Source: a bacterium
GTDB lineage: Bacteria; Desulfobacterota; DSWW01
Assembly: GCA_030609865.1 (NCBI GenBank)
Contig: JAUWSZ010000134.1
Span: 1-6,828, forward strand
Length of the DNA: 6,828 nt
Direction of reading: 5' to 3'
Shown: positions 1-6,135 of the stretch, piece by piece
Numbering within the stretch: the first letter of the stretch is position 1
Layout: the number at the start of each line of letters is the position of its first letter
Made by a program: the position numbers and the translations under genes
Notes under the pieces: model-generated
Database searches by the model: none
What the model saw: the letters and a program-made list of their open reading frames with translations, nothing else
What the model was told of the DNA's origin: nothing

Positions 1-58
1 GTTGTTGAAGAAGTTCCATGCCCAGCAATCCTGAGCCGCCCGTGAGCAAGCACTTCAC
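1..58 (-). CDS. NAD(P)-dependent epimerase/dehydratase family protein, N-terminal fragment (runs off left edge)
   Basis: Only 19 codons are inside the window. They begin with GTG at 58-56 and read MKCLLTGGSGLLGMELLQQ, taking the GTG as Met. A short beta strand followed at once by TGGSGLLG is the nucleotide-binding glycine motif (TGxxGxxG) that opens extended SDR proteins: sugar-nucleotide epimerases, dehydratases and related NAD(P)-dependent enzymes. The start is supported by an AGAGGGAG ribosome binding site at 67-74, eight bases upstream. An in-frame GTG at 67-65 overlaps that site and is a poorer start. The gene follows the glycosyltransferase after 133 bases on the same strand, so it may end the same operon. 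A role in making or modifying the sugar used by the glycosyltransferase is inference; sterol-dehydrogenase-like or acyl-modifying enzymes start the same way. The substrate cannot be read from this fragment. Confidence 0.75.
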   Translation of the reverse strand, partial: MKCLLTGGSGLLGMELLQQ

Positions 59-66
59 GTTTTGCA

Positions 67-74
67 CTCCCTCT
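67..74 (-). promoter_or_regulatory. Ribosome binding site of the left-edge epimerase gene
   Basis: AGAGGGAG on the minus strand lies eight bases upstream of the GTG at 58-56. It is the main reason for choosing that GTG over the in-frame GTG at 67-65, and it supports calling a gene from so short a coding fragment. Confidence 0.65.
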
Positions 75-191
75 GTTGGTTCCCTTGTATCTAAATGCCC
101 TACGCAGAAATCCTCGTTCCCTGCAGAGCGGAGCTCCACAGATTGTTCATCGATTCGGCGCTCTCCGGGGTCTTGGACATTTGATCGGCAT

Positions 192-1499
192 TCAGGATGC
201 CATCGAAGCTGCCGGCGACTTGATGAGTGTTTCGAGCAACGTTGCGGCGGCTGTGGGTCCGCCGCTTTGGTGGAACGTATCAGCCAATCTACGTGCGTTC
301 TTCCGGTAGGCATCATTCCGCAGAACGGATTCCACAGCATCGAGCAGTCTCTTTGGTGTGCAGCGGCGCGGCGACAGACGCAGGCCTGCACCCGCCTCGA
401 CAACCCGTTGCGCATTGTCCGGTTTGTCCCATTCGGTTGGGATGACCACCACCGGCACCCCGGCCATCAAGGCAGACAACACGGTGCCGGCCCCGCCTGT
501 GGTGACAACAACATTCGTTTTGGGCAACAAGTGGTCGTACGGGATCCAGTGTTCGACCCGTATGTTGGGTGCCAGGGAGCCCAATCCGAGTTCGGCTGGG
601 TCGCGATGCGTGCCCGTTGCCATAATCACCTGATAGGGTTTATTTGCAAAGGCTTTCGCTGCAGCCTGGAGGACGACGGGTTTCTGTACGTGTAGCGTAC
701 CCTCTGTGACGTGTACGCAGGGGCGGTCTCGGGGCAAGGCGCTCAGCCAGGCGGGTGGAGGGTCGAGGGTCGAACCTTTTGGAAGACAGGGGCCGATGTA
801 GTGGACGGAGGAGGGAAGGTCCCGGCGGCAGTAGTCAAATTCCGGTGTTCCAGCGACCAGGTAAAGGGGCATCTTGCCCGCCAGTTCGGTGACCGTCATA
901 CGTAAAGGTTCCAGCCCGTATTTCTTGCGGACCTCGTTCGCGGAGCGGCGTATATCCATTGTCATCATCCGAATCACGGCTTCCGTTGCGCGCGACTGAA
1001 TACGCCCTCTCCAATTGCGTGGCGGAGGCAGACCCATGCCTGGAGGGGGTGCATCGGGTCCAGGCAACAAGCAGGCAGGAATATAGGCGAAGATAGCGAC
1101 AGGGATGCTGTGGGTCTCGTGAAGCACAAGATAGGGTGCCCACATCGACGGATCACAGACAATCACCTCGGGCTCCCAGGCGGTCAATACCTCCTCCAAG
1201 TCCATAACCTGTTCGTTCAACATGCCGACCAGCCAATCGCGGTATTTGCTGCGTTGATCCAACAGCCTCTTCAACCCTGAAGATGAAATAGGGTCAGAGT
1301 AGAATACGCGGTCCACCAGACCTTCATCCACCGACCGAAACGGGAAGAAATGAAAGCCCTCACGCTCAATACGATTCCGGATCCGCTCGCCGGTATAAAA
1401 TGACACGTCATGACCGCGTCCTCGAAGCGCCTGGGCAATCGGGAGGTTCGGTAAGAAATGGCCGGAAACGGGCCACAGGGCAAACAGGAATCTGGCCAT
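192..1499 (-). CDS. Glycosyltransferase, GT-B fold, family GT1-like (UDP-glucuronosyl/macrolide glycosyltransferase type)
   Basis: The 435-residue protein has the usual length of a bacterial GT1 enzyme, which transfers a sugar from a nucleotide donor to a hydroxyl on a lipid, polyketide or other small acceptor. The N-terminal domain opens with a beta strand and GHFLPNLPIA. His14 sits where GT1 enzymes keep the catalytic base, and Asp116 in the VCDPSMWAPY segment is a candidate partner. The C-terminal donor domain carries EHWIPYDHLLP (316-326), then TTGGAGTVLSALMAGVPVVV (333-352) and PTEWDKPDNAQRVVEAGAG (354-372), the nucleotide-sugar signature. The usual HGG is TGG here, with Thr334 replacing His. 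There is no signal peptide, so it should be cytosolic or membrane-peripheral. The ATG at 1499 follows GAGGA at a four-base spacing, and the preceding SDR gene ends 15 bases upstream. The cluster suggests it glycosylates the acyl or polyketide product; donor and acceptor are unknown. Confidence 0.93.
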   Translation of the reverse strand: MARFLFALWPVSGHFLPNLPIAQALRGRGHDVSFYTGERIRNRIEREGFHFFPFRSVDEGLVDRVFYSDPISSSGLKRLLDQRSKYRDWLVGMLNEQVMDLEEVLTAWEPEVIVCDPSMWAPYLVLHETHSIPVAIFAYIPACLLPGPDAPPPGMGLPPPRNWRGRIQSRATEAVIRMMTMDIRRSANEVRKKYGLEPLRMTVTELAGKMPLYLVAGTPEFDYCRRDLPSSVHYIGPCLPKGSTLDPPPAWLSALPRDRPCVHVTEGTLHVQKPVVLQAAAKAFANKPYQVIMATGTHRDPAELGLGSLAPNIRVEHWIPYDHLLPKTNVVVTTGGAGTVLSALMAGVPVVVIPTEWDKPDNAQRVVEAGAGLRLSPRRCTPKRLLDAVESVLRNDAYRKNARRLADTFHQSGGPTAAATLLETLIKSPAASMAS

Positions 1500-1514
1500 A
1501 GAGTCCTCATCCTT

Positions 1515-2375
1515 TTAGGAACGAAGGTACTCCCAAAGCTTCTTCGTGTACATACGGTCGAATTGATTCAACGGAAGCAGCCGTTTGCTCATCACAAGGA
1601 ATCCTGCTGAGCGGCCAACCACTTGATGGAGTCGTGTTCTCTTCCTCGTCAGTACCTTGTAGACTGTTTCGGCCACGAGCTGGGGGTGTAATGCTTTTTT
1701 GGTCAGCCGTTCATCCGTCATCCTCTCGAGGCGGCGGAACCAATCAGCGTAAAGGCTGGAAGGGTCGGTTGCCCTCTGAGCTGCTGTGCGGTTCCTGCCG
1801 AACAACTCCGTGCGCACGAATCCGGGCTCTACGATTGAAACATGGATATTGAAAGGCGATAGCTCCTGGTAGAGAGCCTCTGCGAACCCTTCCAGGGCAA
1901 ACTTGGTGGCACAGTAAATGCTCGATCCCATGGTGGCGATTCTGCCACCCACCGAGCCGATGAAGACGATGCGGCCCCTCCGGGCTTTCCGCATGAAAGG
2001 CAGGACCGCACGGGTAGCCGCGGCGGTGCCAAATACGTTCGTATTGAAGACCGTTCGGATCTCCTGTTCGGTGACATCTTCGAAGAACCCGCGCATCTGG
2101 ATTCCGGCGTTGTTAATCAGGGCGTAGATCCCTCCGGACTCTCGCATGACCTGTTCCACGGCCTCTTCTATTGTCAGGGGCCGAGTCAGGTCCATCGGAA
2201 GGATGGAAAGAGGCAACTTTCGCTCGGTGGCGGCCTTCCGCAGGGGTTCAGCTCGGTTGACGTCTCTCATCGTTGCATAGACGCGGAACCCCTTTTCAGC
2301 GAGGTACAAGGCCATCTCCCTACCCAGGCCGCTCGAGGTGCCTGTGATGAGCACAACCTCGCTCATAGGCATCAT
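1515..2375 (-). CDS. Short-chain dehydrogenase/reductase (SDR), second of a tandem pair
   Basis: This is a classical SDR of 286 residues, an NAD(P)-dependent oxidoreductase acting on alcohol or keto groups. All the signatures are present: TGTSSGLG at 11-18 for the dinucleotide, NNAG at 88-91, Asn113, Ser141, and YCATK with Tyr154 and Lys158, followed by PG at 184-185. The C-terminal extension, from about residue 205 (SSLYADWFRRLERMTDERL) onward, is shared with the neighbouring SDR. This points to gene duplication and a common substrate class. The first ATG at 2375 overlaps the previous stop as ATGA, but the AAAAGG upstream abuts it. The fourth codon, ATG at 2366, has a spacing of nine bases and gives the more typical start MSEVVLITG, so it may be the true start. 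The gene is translationally coupled to the SDR before it and lies 15 bases ahead of the glycosyltransferase. A keto- or hydroxyacyl tailoring role is inferred from context. Confidence 0.95.
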   Translation of the reverse strand: MMPMSEVVLITGTSSGLGREMALYLAEKGFRVYATMRDVNRAEPLRKAATERKLPLSILPMDLTRPLTIEEAVEQVMRESGGIYALINNAGIQMRGFFEDVTEQEIRTVFNTNVFGTAAATRAVLPFMRKARRGRIVFIGSVGGRIATMGSSIYCATKFALEGFAEALYQELSPFNIHVSIVEPGFVRTELFGRNRTAAQRATDPSSLYADWFRRLERMTDERLTKKALHPQLVAETVYKVLTRKRTRLHQVVGRSAGFLVMSKRLLPLNQFDRMYTKKLWEYLRS

Positions 2376-3235
2376 CCTTTTCCGGTTCCCGTAATCCGAC
2401 GCACGATCCCGCCAAAGTAGGCCCGTTCAAAAAGCATCTCCGGCGAATAGCGGCGAAGCCTCAAGACCAGCCTGGCCCTCCGTCCGACCACGTGTCTCAA
2501 GTTGGGGTTTGGAGCCATGAGAGCATGGTAGATGGCTTCGAGGAGGTCCTCTGTCTTCGCAGTGGAGGTGTTCACCAGCCGATCGGTCAGAACTCCGAGC
2601 CGCCGGAACCACTCGTGATATGGGCTCGTTGGGTCGGATGCTCCCCTCGCAGTCTGGCGATGTACGTCCCAGAACAGGGCCTTTGTTACACCCGGCTCCA
2701 GGAGTGTGACGTGGATCCCGAAGGGAAGCATCTCCTGATTCAGCGATTCGCCAAAGCCCTCCAGAGCGAACTTGCTTGCGCAGTATGCACTCGAGGCCAC
2801 GGAACCGATCAGCCCCGCGATGGATGTAATCATGACAATGCGTCCCCTTTGGGCCATACGCATAGAGGGCAGCAGGGCCCGAATGAGAGCCATCGTATCA
2901 AACACATTTCCATCGAACAACGTCCGGAATTCCTCGTCGGAGACATCCTCGAAGAAACCCCTCAGGCCGGTACCGGGGTGAACAACAAGTCCAAAAGGAG
3001 GACCGGTCTCCTCGCACACCTTCTGGATCGTGGAGTCGATGGCCTCTCGTTTGCTGATCTCCATCTGCAAGGTCCGGACGTTGGAAAGTCCTTCCTTCCG
3101 TGCTCTCGTCTCAAGGGAGTCTGCTTGGGACGGATCGGAAGCCAGGGCAAACGTGAGAAATCCCTTTCTTGCCAGATAGAGAACGGTTTCCCTTCCAAAC
3201 GCAGTGGTTCCGCCTGTGACGATCACACTATTCAC
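2372..3235 (-). CDS. SDR-family protein with degenerate cofactor motifs, first of a tandem pair
   Basis: This 287-residue SDR-family protein is a clear paralogue of the next gene: both share RGFFEDV, a YCA[TS]KFALEGF block and the DP-x-S-x-Y...WFRRL C-terminal segment. The catalytic set is intact: Asn110, Ser138, Tyr151 and Lys155 in YCASK, with PG at 181-182. The cofactor side is altered. The glycine motif reads TGGTTAFG (7-14), with Ala12 in place of the central Gly, and NNAG is replaced by VHPG (85-88). It may bind cofactor unusually, have shifted specificity, or be a non-catalytic partner of its intact neighbour; a heterodimer is conceivable but inferred. The start is GTG at 3235, with AAAGAGG six bases upstream; this lies eight bases inside the end of the hydrolase gene. 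The stop overlaps the first ATG of the next SDR. Coupling on both sides implies coordinated expression. Confidence 0.93.
   Translation of the reverse strand: MNSVIVTGGTTAFGRETVLYLARKGFLTFALASDPSQADSLETRARKEGLSNVRTLQMEISKREAIDSTIQKVCEETGPPFGLVVHPGTGLRGFFEDVSDEEFRTLFDGNVFDTMALIRALLPSMRMAQRGRIVMITSIAGLIGSVASSAYCASKFALEGFGESLNQEMLPFGIHVTLLEPGVTKALFWDVHRQTARGASDPTSPYHEWFRRLGVLTDRLVNTSTAKTEDLLEAIYHALMAPNPNLRHVVGRRARLVLRLRRYSPEMLFERAYFGGIVRRITGTGKG
2376..2381 (-). promoter_or_regulatory. Purine-rich ribosome binding site bearing on the start of the second SDR
   Basis: AAAAGG directly abuts the ATG at 2375, is three bases from the ATG at 2372, and is nine bases from the ATG at 2366. The spacing favours 2366 as the working start, although the ATGA overlap at 2375-2372 would also suit coupled reinitiation. 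Confidence 0.45.
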
Positions 3236-4112
3236 GGTGGGCCTCTTTCATAGGTTTTCCCCTTTTGGAGGCCGGCGAGGAGAGAAGCCCCGAGACATCT
3301 TCAGAGAGAAGGAATTTTGCCAAGAGGTCCCCATGGAGTTCAGGCTGCTCCAGTGGCCCGTAGTGTTCCCCGTCCGGGATGAGGACGGTCTTGCACCGGG
3401 GCAGGTGCTCCTTCAGGTATTCGAAGGTCACCAGAAAATGTGATTTCATCCCGTAGACGACCAGGGCGGGATGTTCGATTTCTTCGATCTTGTCCAAGGT
3501 CATGCCCGCCACATCCTCGTAGTCCCGGACGATGGTTGTTGTGTCGAGCAGGTTCAACAGCGGTTTAGGGTTCCGCGCCCTTCCTTTGGCCGGGCCGAAA
3601 TGGATGGGGATGTGCACGGTTTGTCTGAGCAAGTAGTCAATATCGTACTTCTTCTCCGGCGGCACGTTGATGCCGAACTCGCCCAGCTTGTCCACCCAGT
3701 AGTCCCATCCGACCCACTTCTCGGTCTTCCGGTGTTGCAGCAGCGCCGCGATCCCCGGTTCCAGCAGGACGAGGCGGTCCACCCGCTCCGGATGGAGAAT
3801 GGCGAGGTGCAGCGCGATGTCGGCGCCGAAACTGTGGCCGATGATGTGGGCCTTGGGCATGTCCAGGGCCTCCATGAGGCCGGCAAGGTCTTTCGCCATG
3901 TGGGCCGTGGTATAGCCCGTGGGCGGCATGTCGCTCTTGCCGTGGCCACGAAGGTCGCACGCGGTCAACCGGAAAGACCCTCTCAGTTGGTCCACGAGAT
4001 GGAGAAACCAGACGGCCAGGTTCCCCCCCAGCCCGTGGAGCAGGATCACATGGGGTCCCGTTCCTACCTGCAAGCAATGAAGATGAATCCCGTTTGCCAG
4101 AACCTTGGGCAT
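3228..4112 (-). CDS. Alpha/beta hydrolase fold protein
   Basis: The 294 residues match a single-domain alpha/beta hydrolase, a family of esterases, thioesterases, dehalogenases and C-C hydrolases. The sequence shows the oxyanion region LLHGLGGN (24-31), DLRGHGKSD (53-61), the nucleophile elbow GHSFG with Ser94 (92-96), and catalytic His250 in DGEHYGPLEQP. The acid after the late strand is not obvious: where VYGxxD is usual, the protein has VYGMKS, with Ser224. Glu118 in LVLLEPG could serve instead, since haloalkane dehalogenases of the LinB type place their acid after the corresponding earlier strand. A lid-like insertion rich in aromatic and charged residues spans roughly 125-200. There is no signal peptide. 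ATG 4112 has AGAGGA seven bases upstream, and the phosphodiesterase gene ends 23 bases before it. In a carrier-protein cluster it could release or trim an acyl chain, but thioesterase activity is not shown by sequence. Confidence 0.93.
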   Translation of the reverse strand: MPKVLANGIHLHCLQVGTGPHVILLHGLGGNLAVWFLHLVDQLRGSFRLTACDLRGHGKSDMPPTGYTTAHMAKDLAGLMEALDMPKAHIIGHSFGADIALHLAILHPERVDRLVLLEPGIAALLQHRKTEKWVGWDYWVDKLGEFGINVPPEKKYDIDYLLRQTVHIPIHFGPAKGRARNPKPLLNLLDTTTIVRDYEDVAGMTLDKIEEIEHPALVVYGMKSHFLVTFEYLKEHLPRCKTVLIPDGEHYGPLEQPELHGDLLAKFLLSEDVSGLLSSPASKRGKPMKEAHRE

Positions 4113-4135
4113 GTTCTGTTCCTCTCTCGAACGAT

Positions 4136-5752
4136 CTATTCCAGGTATCCCAGTTGCCGCAGCCTTTCTGTGATCGTCCTTTCGTCCTCTTCCGTAAGCA
4201 CATCCTCTTCCTTCTCGGTCTGACGGGGCGGCACCTCCTCCGGAGGCCCTTCTTCAGCGGCTTCCTGCCTCGAGACCCTCCGAAACTCCGGCCTCAGGGC
4301 CGCCAGTGGGGGATGTCCCTCCATGGCGGCAGGCACCGGCAGGCCAAGGAGGTGAGCGGCGAGCGGGGCCACGTCGAGGAGGGACATCGCCTTCGTGTGT
4401 TGGCCTTCGACGAAACCAGGGCCCACCCCCACAAAGATGCCCTCGGGTCGGTGGGTGCCGACAGGCTCAGGCCGCTTGCGGACCGCCGTCTCGGATGCGA
4501 GGATCGAGACCAGCCCCCCGTCCCAGAGGGACAGGGTAAGATCCGGTGCCAGGGACCCATGGGGTCCGGGGAAGGCCTCTTCCCGTTTCCACACGCGGTC
4601 GACCATCGGCCTTCCCGTCGTGGGGCTCCGGACCTCGGCAAGCTTGGCGATGATCTCCTCCACGAGCGCCTTCTTTCCCTCTGTGCTCGAATCCCGGGCG
4701 TCCCCGTTGCCGAGCGGCAGTACATGGATGCCGTTACTCGACGGTGTGGCGGCAAAGGCCCGTGTTCTGTCCCAATCCATCTCAAAGGCGTGTCGGGAGA
4801 TCCTGGCCATGCCCAGGTGTCTTTCGTCCGTTGCCTGAGGGATCTGGTCTTCCTTCCAGTAGAGGAGACCGTTGTCGCGAAGCCATTGATTGACGAAGAA
4901 GATGTCCCGGCTCTCTCCGAATCCATGGTCAGAGACGAGCAAGAGGTGTGTGTCCTCTTCCATTCGATCCATCAGCCATCCCAGCGTACGGTCGATCTCG
5001 CCGTAGTACTCCAGGCAGGCTGCAAGGATCGGATCCCCCCGCTGGGCTTCCTGCGCGTCCTCGGCCCAGGCAGACAGGATGGGCCAACAGAGATGCTGAA
5101 TTTTGTCCGTTCCATCGAACAGGATCGACACGAACTCGGCGGGTTTCCTGTCCATCAGATAGGAGAGGATCTTGAACCAATGACGCTCCCGGCGGGTGTG
5201 GTTTTCCACGAAGGCAAGCTTCTCCTCGGACGAGCAGCCCTCGACCGCCTTTTCCTCGTGCGACATGTCCAGGACGAGCGCCTTCAGATCCAGGTCCTTT
5301 ATGTCCCGGATCTCGTCGTACAGCCCCTGGGGGTGACAGGCGAGCTTGAACTGTCGCCACGTGAGCCATCCCCCGCTGATCATCGTGCCCTGGACCTGGG
5401 GCGGTGGAAACGTTACCGGAAAGTTCAACACGGTGGTTCTTTTGCCTTCACGATTCGCCAGGGTCCAAAGCGTCTCGGCTCGTACGTGCGAGGAGAGCGC
5501 GAGCCGGAGGTGGAGCGAGTCGGCAGACTCCTTCTGGAAGAAATCGAAGACGCCGTGATGGCCGGGGCTGCGGCCCGTCACCATCGATGTCCAGGCCGGT
5601 GGTGTGAGGGGGGGGATGATAGACAGCAAATCGGACCGAACACCGCGGCCGAGGGCCTTCTCGAGGTTCGGCATGATCCCTTTCCGCATGAGCGGGTCCA
5701 AGAGGGAAAAGGTGGCGCCATCCCACCCGATGAGTAACAGTTCTAAGGCCAC
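4136..5752 (-). CDS. Alkaline phosphatase superfamily protein, type I phosphodiesterase/nucleotide pyrophosphatase-like
   Basis: This 538-residue metalloenzyme belongs to the phosphodiesterase branch of the alkaline phosphatase superfamily. The expected two-metal site is complete: Asp11 in GWDGATF, Thr55 as the likely nucleophile in PAWTSMVTGRSPGHHG, Asp216 and His220 in FDGTDKIQH, Asp275 and His276 in VSDHGFG, and His434 in GTHRPEG. It has no signal peptide or evident membrane segment, so it is probably cytoplasmic, unlike many secreted relatives. After about residue 490 an acidic, Glu/Pro-rich linker leads to a short terminal helix ending ERLRQLGYLE, a tail I associate with this superfamily. 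The start is GTG at 5752, with GGGAG eight bases upstream; an overlapping ATG one base earlier hits a stop after three codons. It lies 101 bases after the carrier protein and 23 before the hydrolase. The substrate is unknown; a phosphoester in the cluster's product or donor is a guess. Confidence 0.92.
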   Translation of the reverse strand: MALELLLIGWDGATFSLLDPLMRKGIMPNLEKALGRGVRSDLLSIIPPLTPPAWTSMVTGRSPGHHGVFDFFQKESADSLHLRLALSSHVRAETLWTLANREGKRTTVLNFPVTFPPPQVQGTMISGGWLTWRQFKLACHPQGLYDEIRDIKDLDLKALVLDMSHEEKAVEGCSSEEKLAFVENHTRRERHWFKILSYLMDRKPAEFVSILFDGTDKIQHLCWPILSAWAEDAQEAQRGDPILAACLEYYGEIDRTLGWLMDRMEEDTHLLLVSDHGFGESRDIFFVNQWLRDNGLLYWKEDQIPQATDERHLGMARISRHAFEMDWDRTRAFAATPSSNGIHVLPLGNGDARDSSTEGKKALVEEIIAKLAEVRSPTTGRPMVDRVWKREEAFPGPHGSLAPDLTLSLWDGGLVSILASETAVRKRPEPVGTHRPEGIFVGVGPGFVEGQHTKAMSLLDVAPLAAHLLGLPVPAAMEGHPPLAALRPEFRRVSRQEAAEEGPPEEVPPRQTEKEEDVLTEEDERTITERLRQLGYLE

Positions 5753-5853
5753 ATCCCGTTCTCCCGTGCTCTATGGTTGTGTCTCTCTGCCGGTTGTCGA
5801 AGGGCAGCGTATCTTCCTCTTCCTTGGGTGCGGGAAAGGCGCCGGAGGATTCC

Positions 5854-6135
5854 TTATTGGAGATGCCGGTGAAAGAAATCCACGAGTTCGTCTATCCGAA
5901 TATCCCTCACCTCTCTCTGCCCGATCTCGGCCAGGAACTCTGCAAAGGGCAGGGGGCGTCCGTACTGCTGCTCTACGTTCGTGCAAAGAATCACGATATC
6001 GATCGATTCAAAGCCGAGGTGTTCGATGAGATACGTTGCACCCGTGATCGGGTCACTGTATTCCCAGTCCTCGGACAGGGAGTTGAGGAGCCCGATGAGA
6101 TCATTGAAGAGCTGTTCTTTGGACAGTGTCGACAT
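5854..6135 (-). CDS. Discrete acyl carrier protein
   Basis: This is a 93-residue acyl carrier protein, which holds a growing or modified acyl chain as a thioester on a phosphopantetheine arm. The helix-2 motif is LIEHLGFESIDIVIL, with Ser44 as the attachment site, in the typical [LD]GF[ED]S form. An amphipathic first helix begins SKEQLFNDLIGLL. After the core comes PLPFAEFLAEIG and a closing helix, DELVDFFHRHL. The frame stays open upstream to an ATG at 6363, but that part is Arg/Ser-rich and antisense-like, whereas ATG 6135 has AGGAG seven bases upstream and gives a carrier protein of normal size. It begins 35 bases inside the PPTase gene in another frame, so translation is probably coupled. 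The natural partners are an upstream synthase, not visible here, and the SDRs and hydrolase downstream. Whether the adjacent PPTase activates it is uncertain, given that enzyme's altered active site. Confidence 0.9.
   Translation of the reverse strand: MSTLSKEQLFNDLIGLLNSLSEDWEYSDPITGATYLIEHLGFESIDIVILCTNVEQQYGRPLPFAEFLAEIGQREVRDIRIDELVDFFHRHLQ

Noticed and set aside
85..115. Weak TAGATA-like -10 box upstream of the epimerase start.
   Set aside because: There is no matching -35 element at proper spacing, so it is indistinguishable from chance.
124..141. Possible hairpin around GGAGCTCC in the gap after the glycosyltransferase.
   Set aside because: Only about four base pairs with no loop and no following T-run on the minus strand, so it is not a credible terminator.
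18..695. A 225-codon plus-strand frame over the glycosyltransferase 3' half and the left gap.
   Set aside because: Cys/Arg/Ser-rich with no domain, and it conflicts with both the glycosyltransferase and the epimerase start.
2492..3253. A 253-codon plus-strand frame opposite the first SDR.
   Set aside because: No domain or good ribosome binding site; it is a shadow of a clear SDR.
3471..4223. A 250-codon plus-strand frame opposite the hydrolase.
   Set aside because: The composition mirrors the complement of the hydrolase codons, and no motif is visible.
4094..5737. A 547-codon plus-strand open frame covering the phosphodiesterase gene.
   Set aside because: It is antisense to a gene with a full set of catalytic motifs. 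Its product is rich in Pro, Arg and Gly with no recognisable domain. Long antisense frames are common in GC-rich coding DNA.
5753..5860. An alternative minus-strand frame through the gap that would extend the carrier protein by an acidic tail after a frameshift.
   Set aside because: The carrier protein already ends at a normal closing helix, and there is no slippery sequence. The phosphodiesterase has its own start and ribosome binding site.
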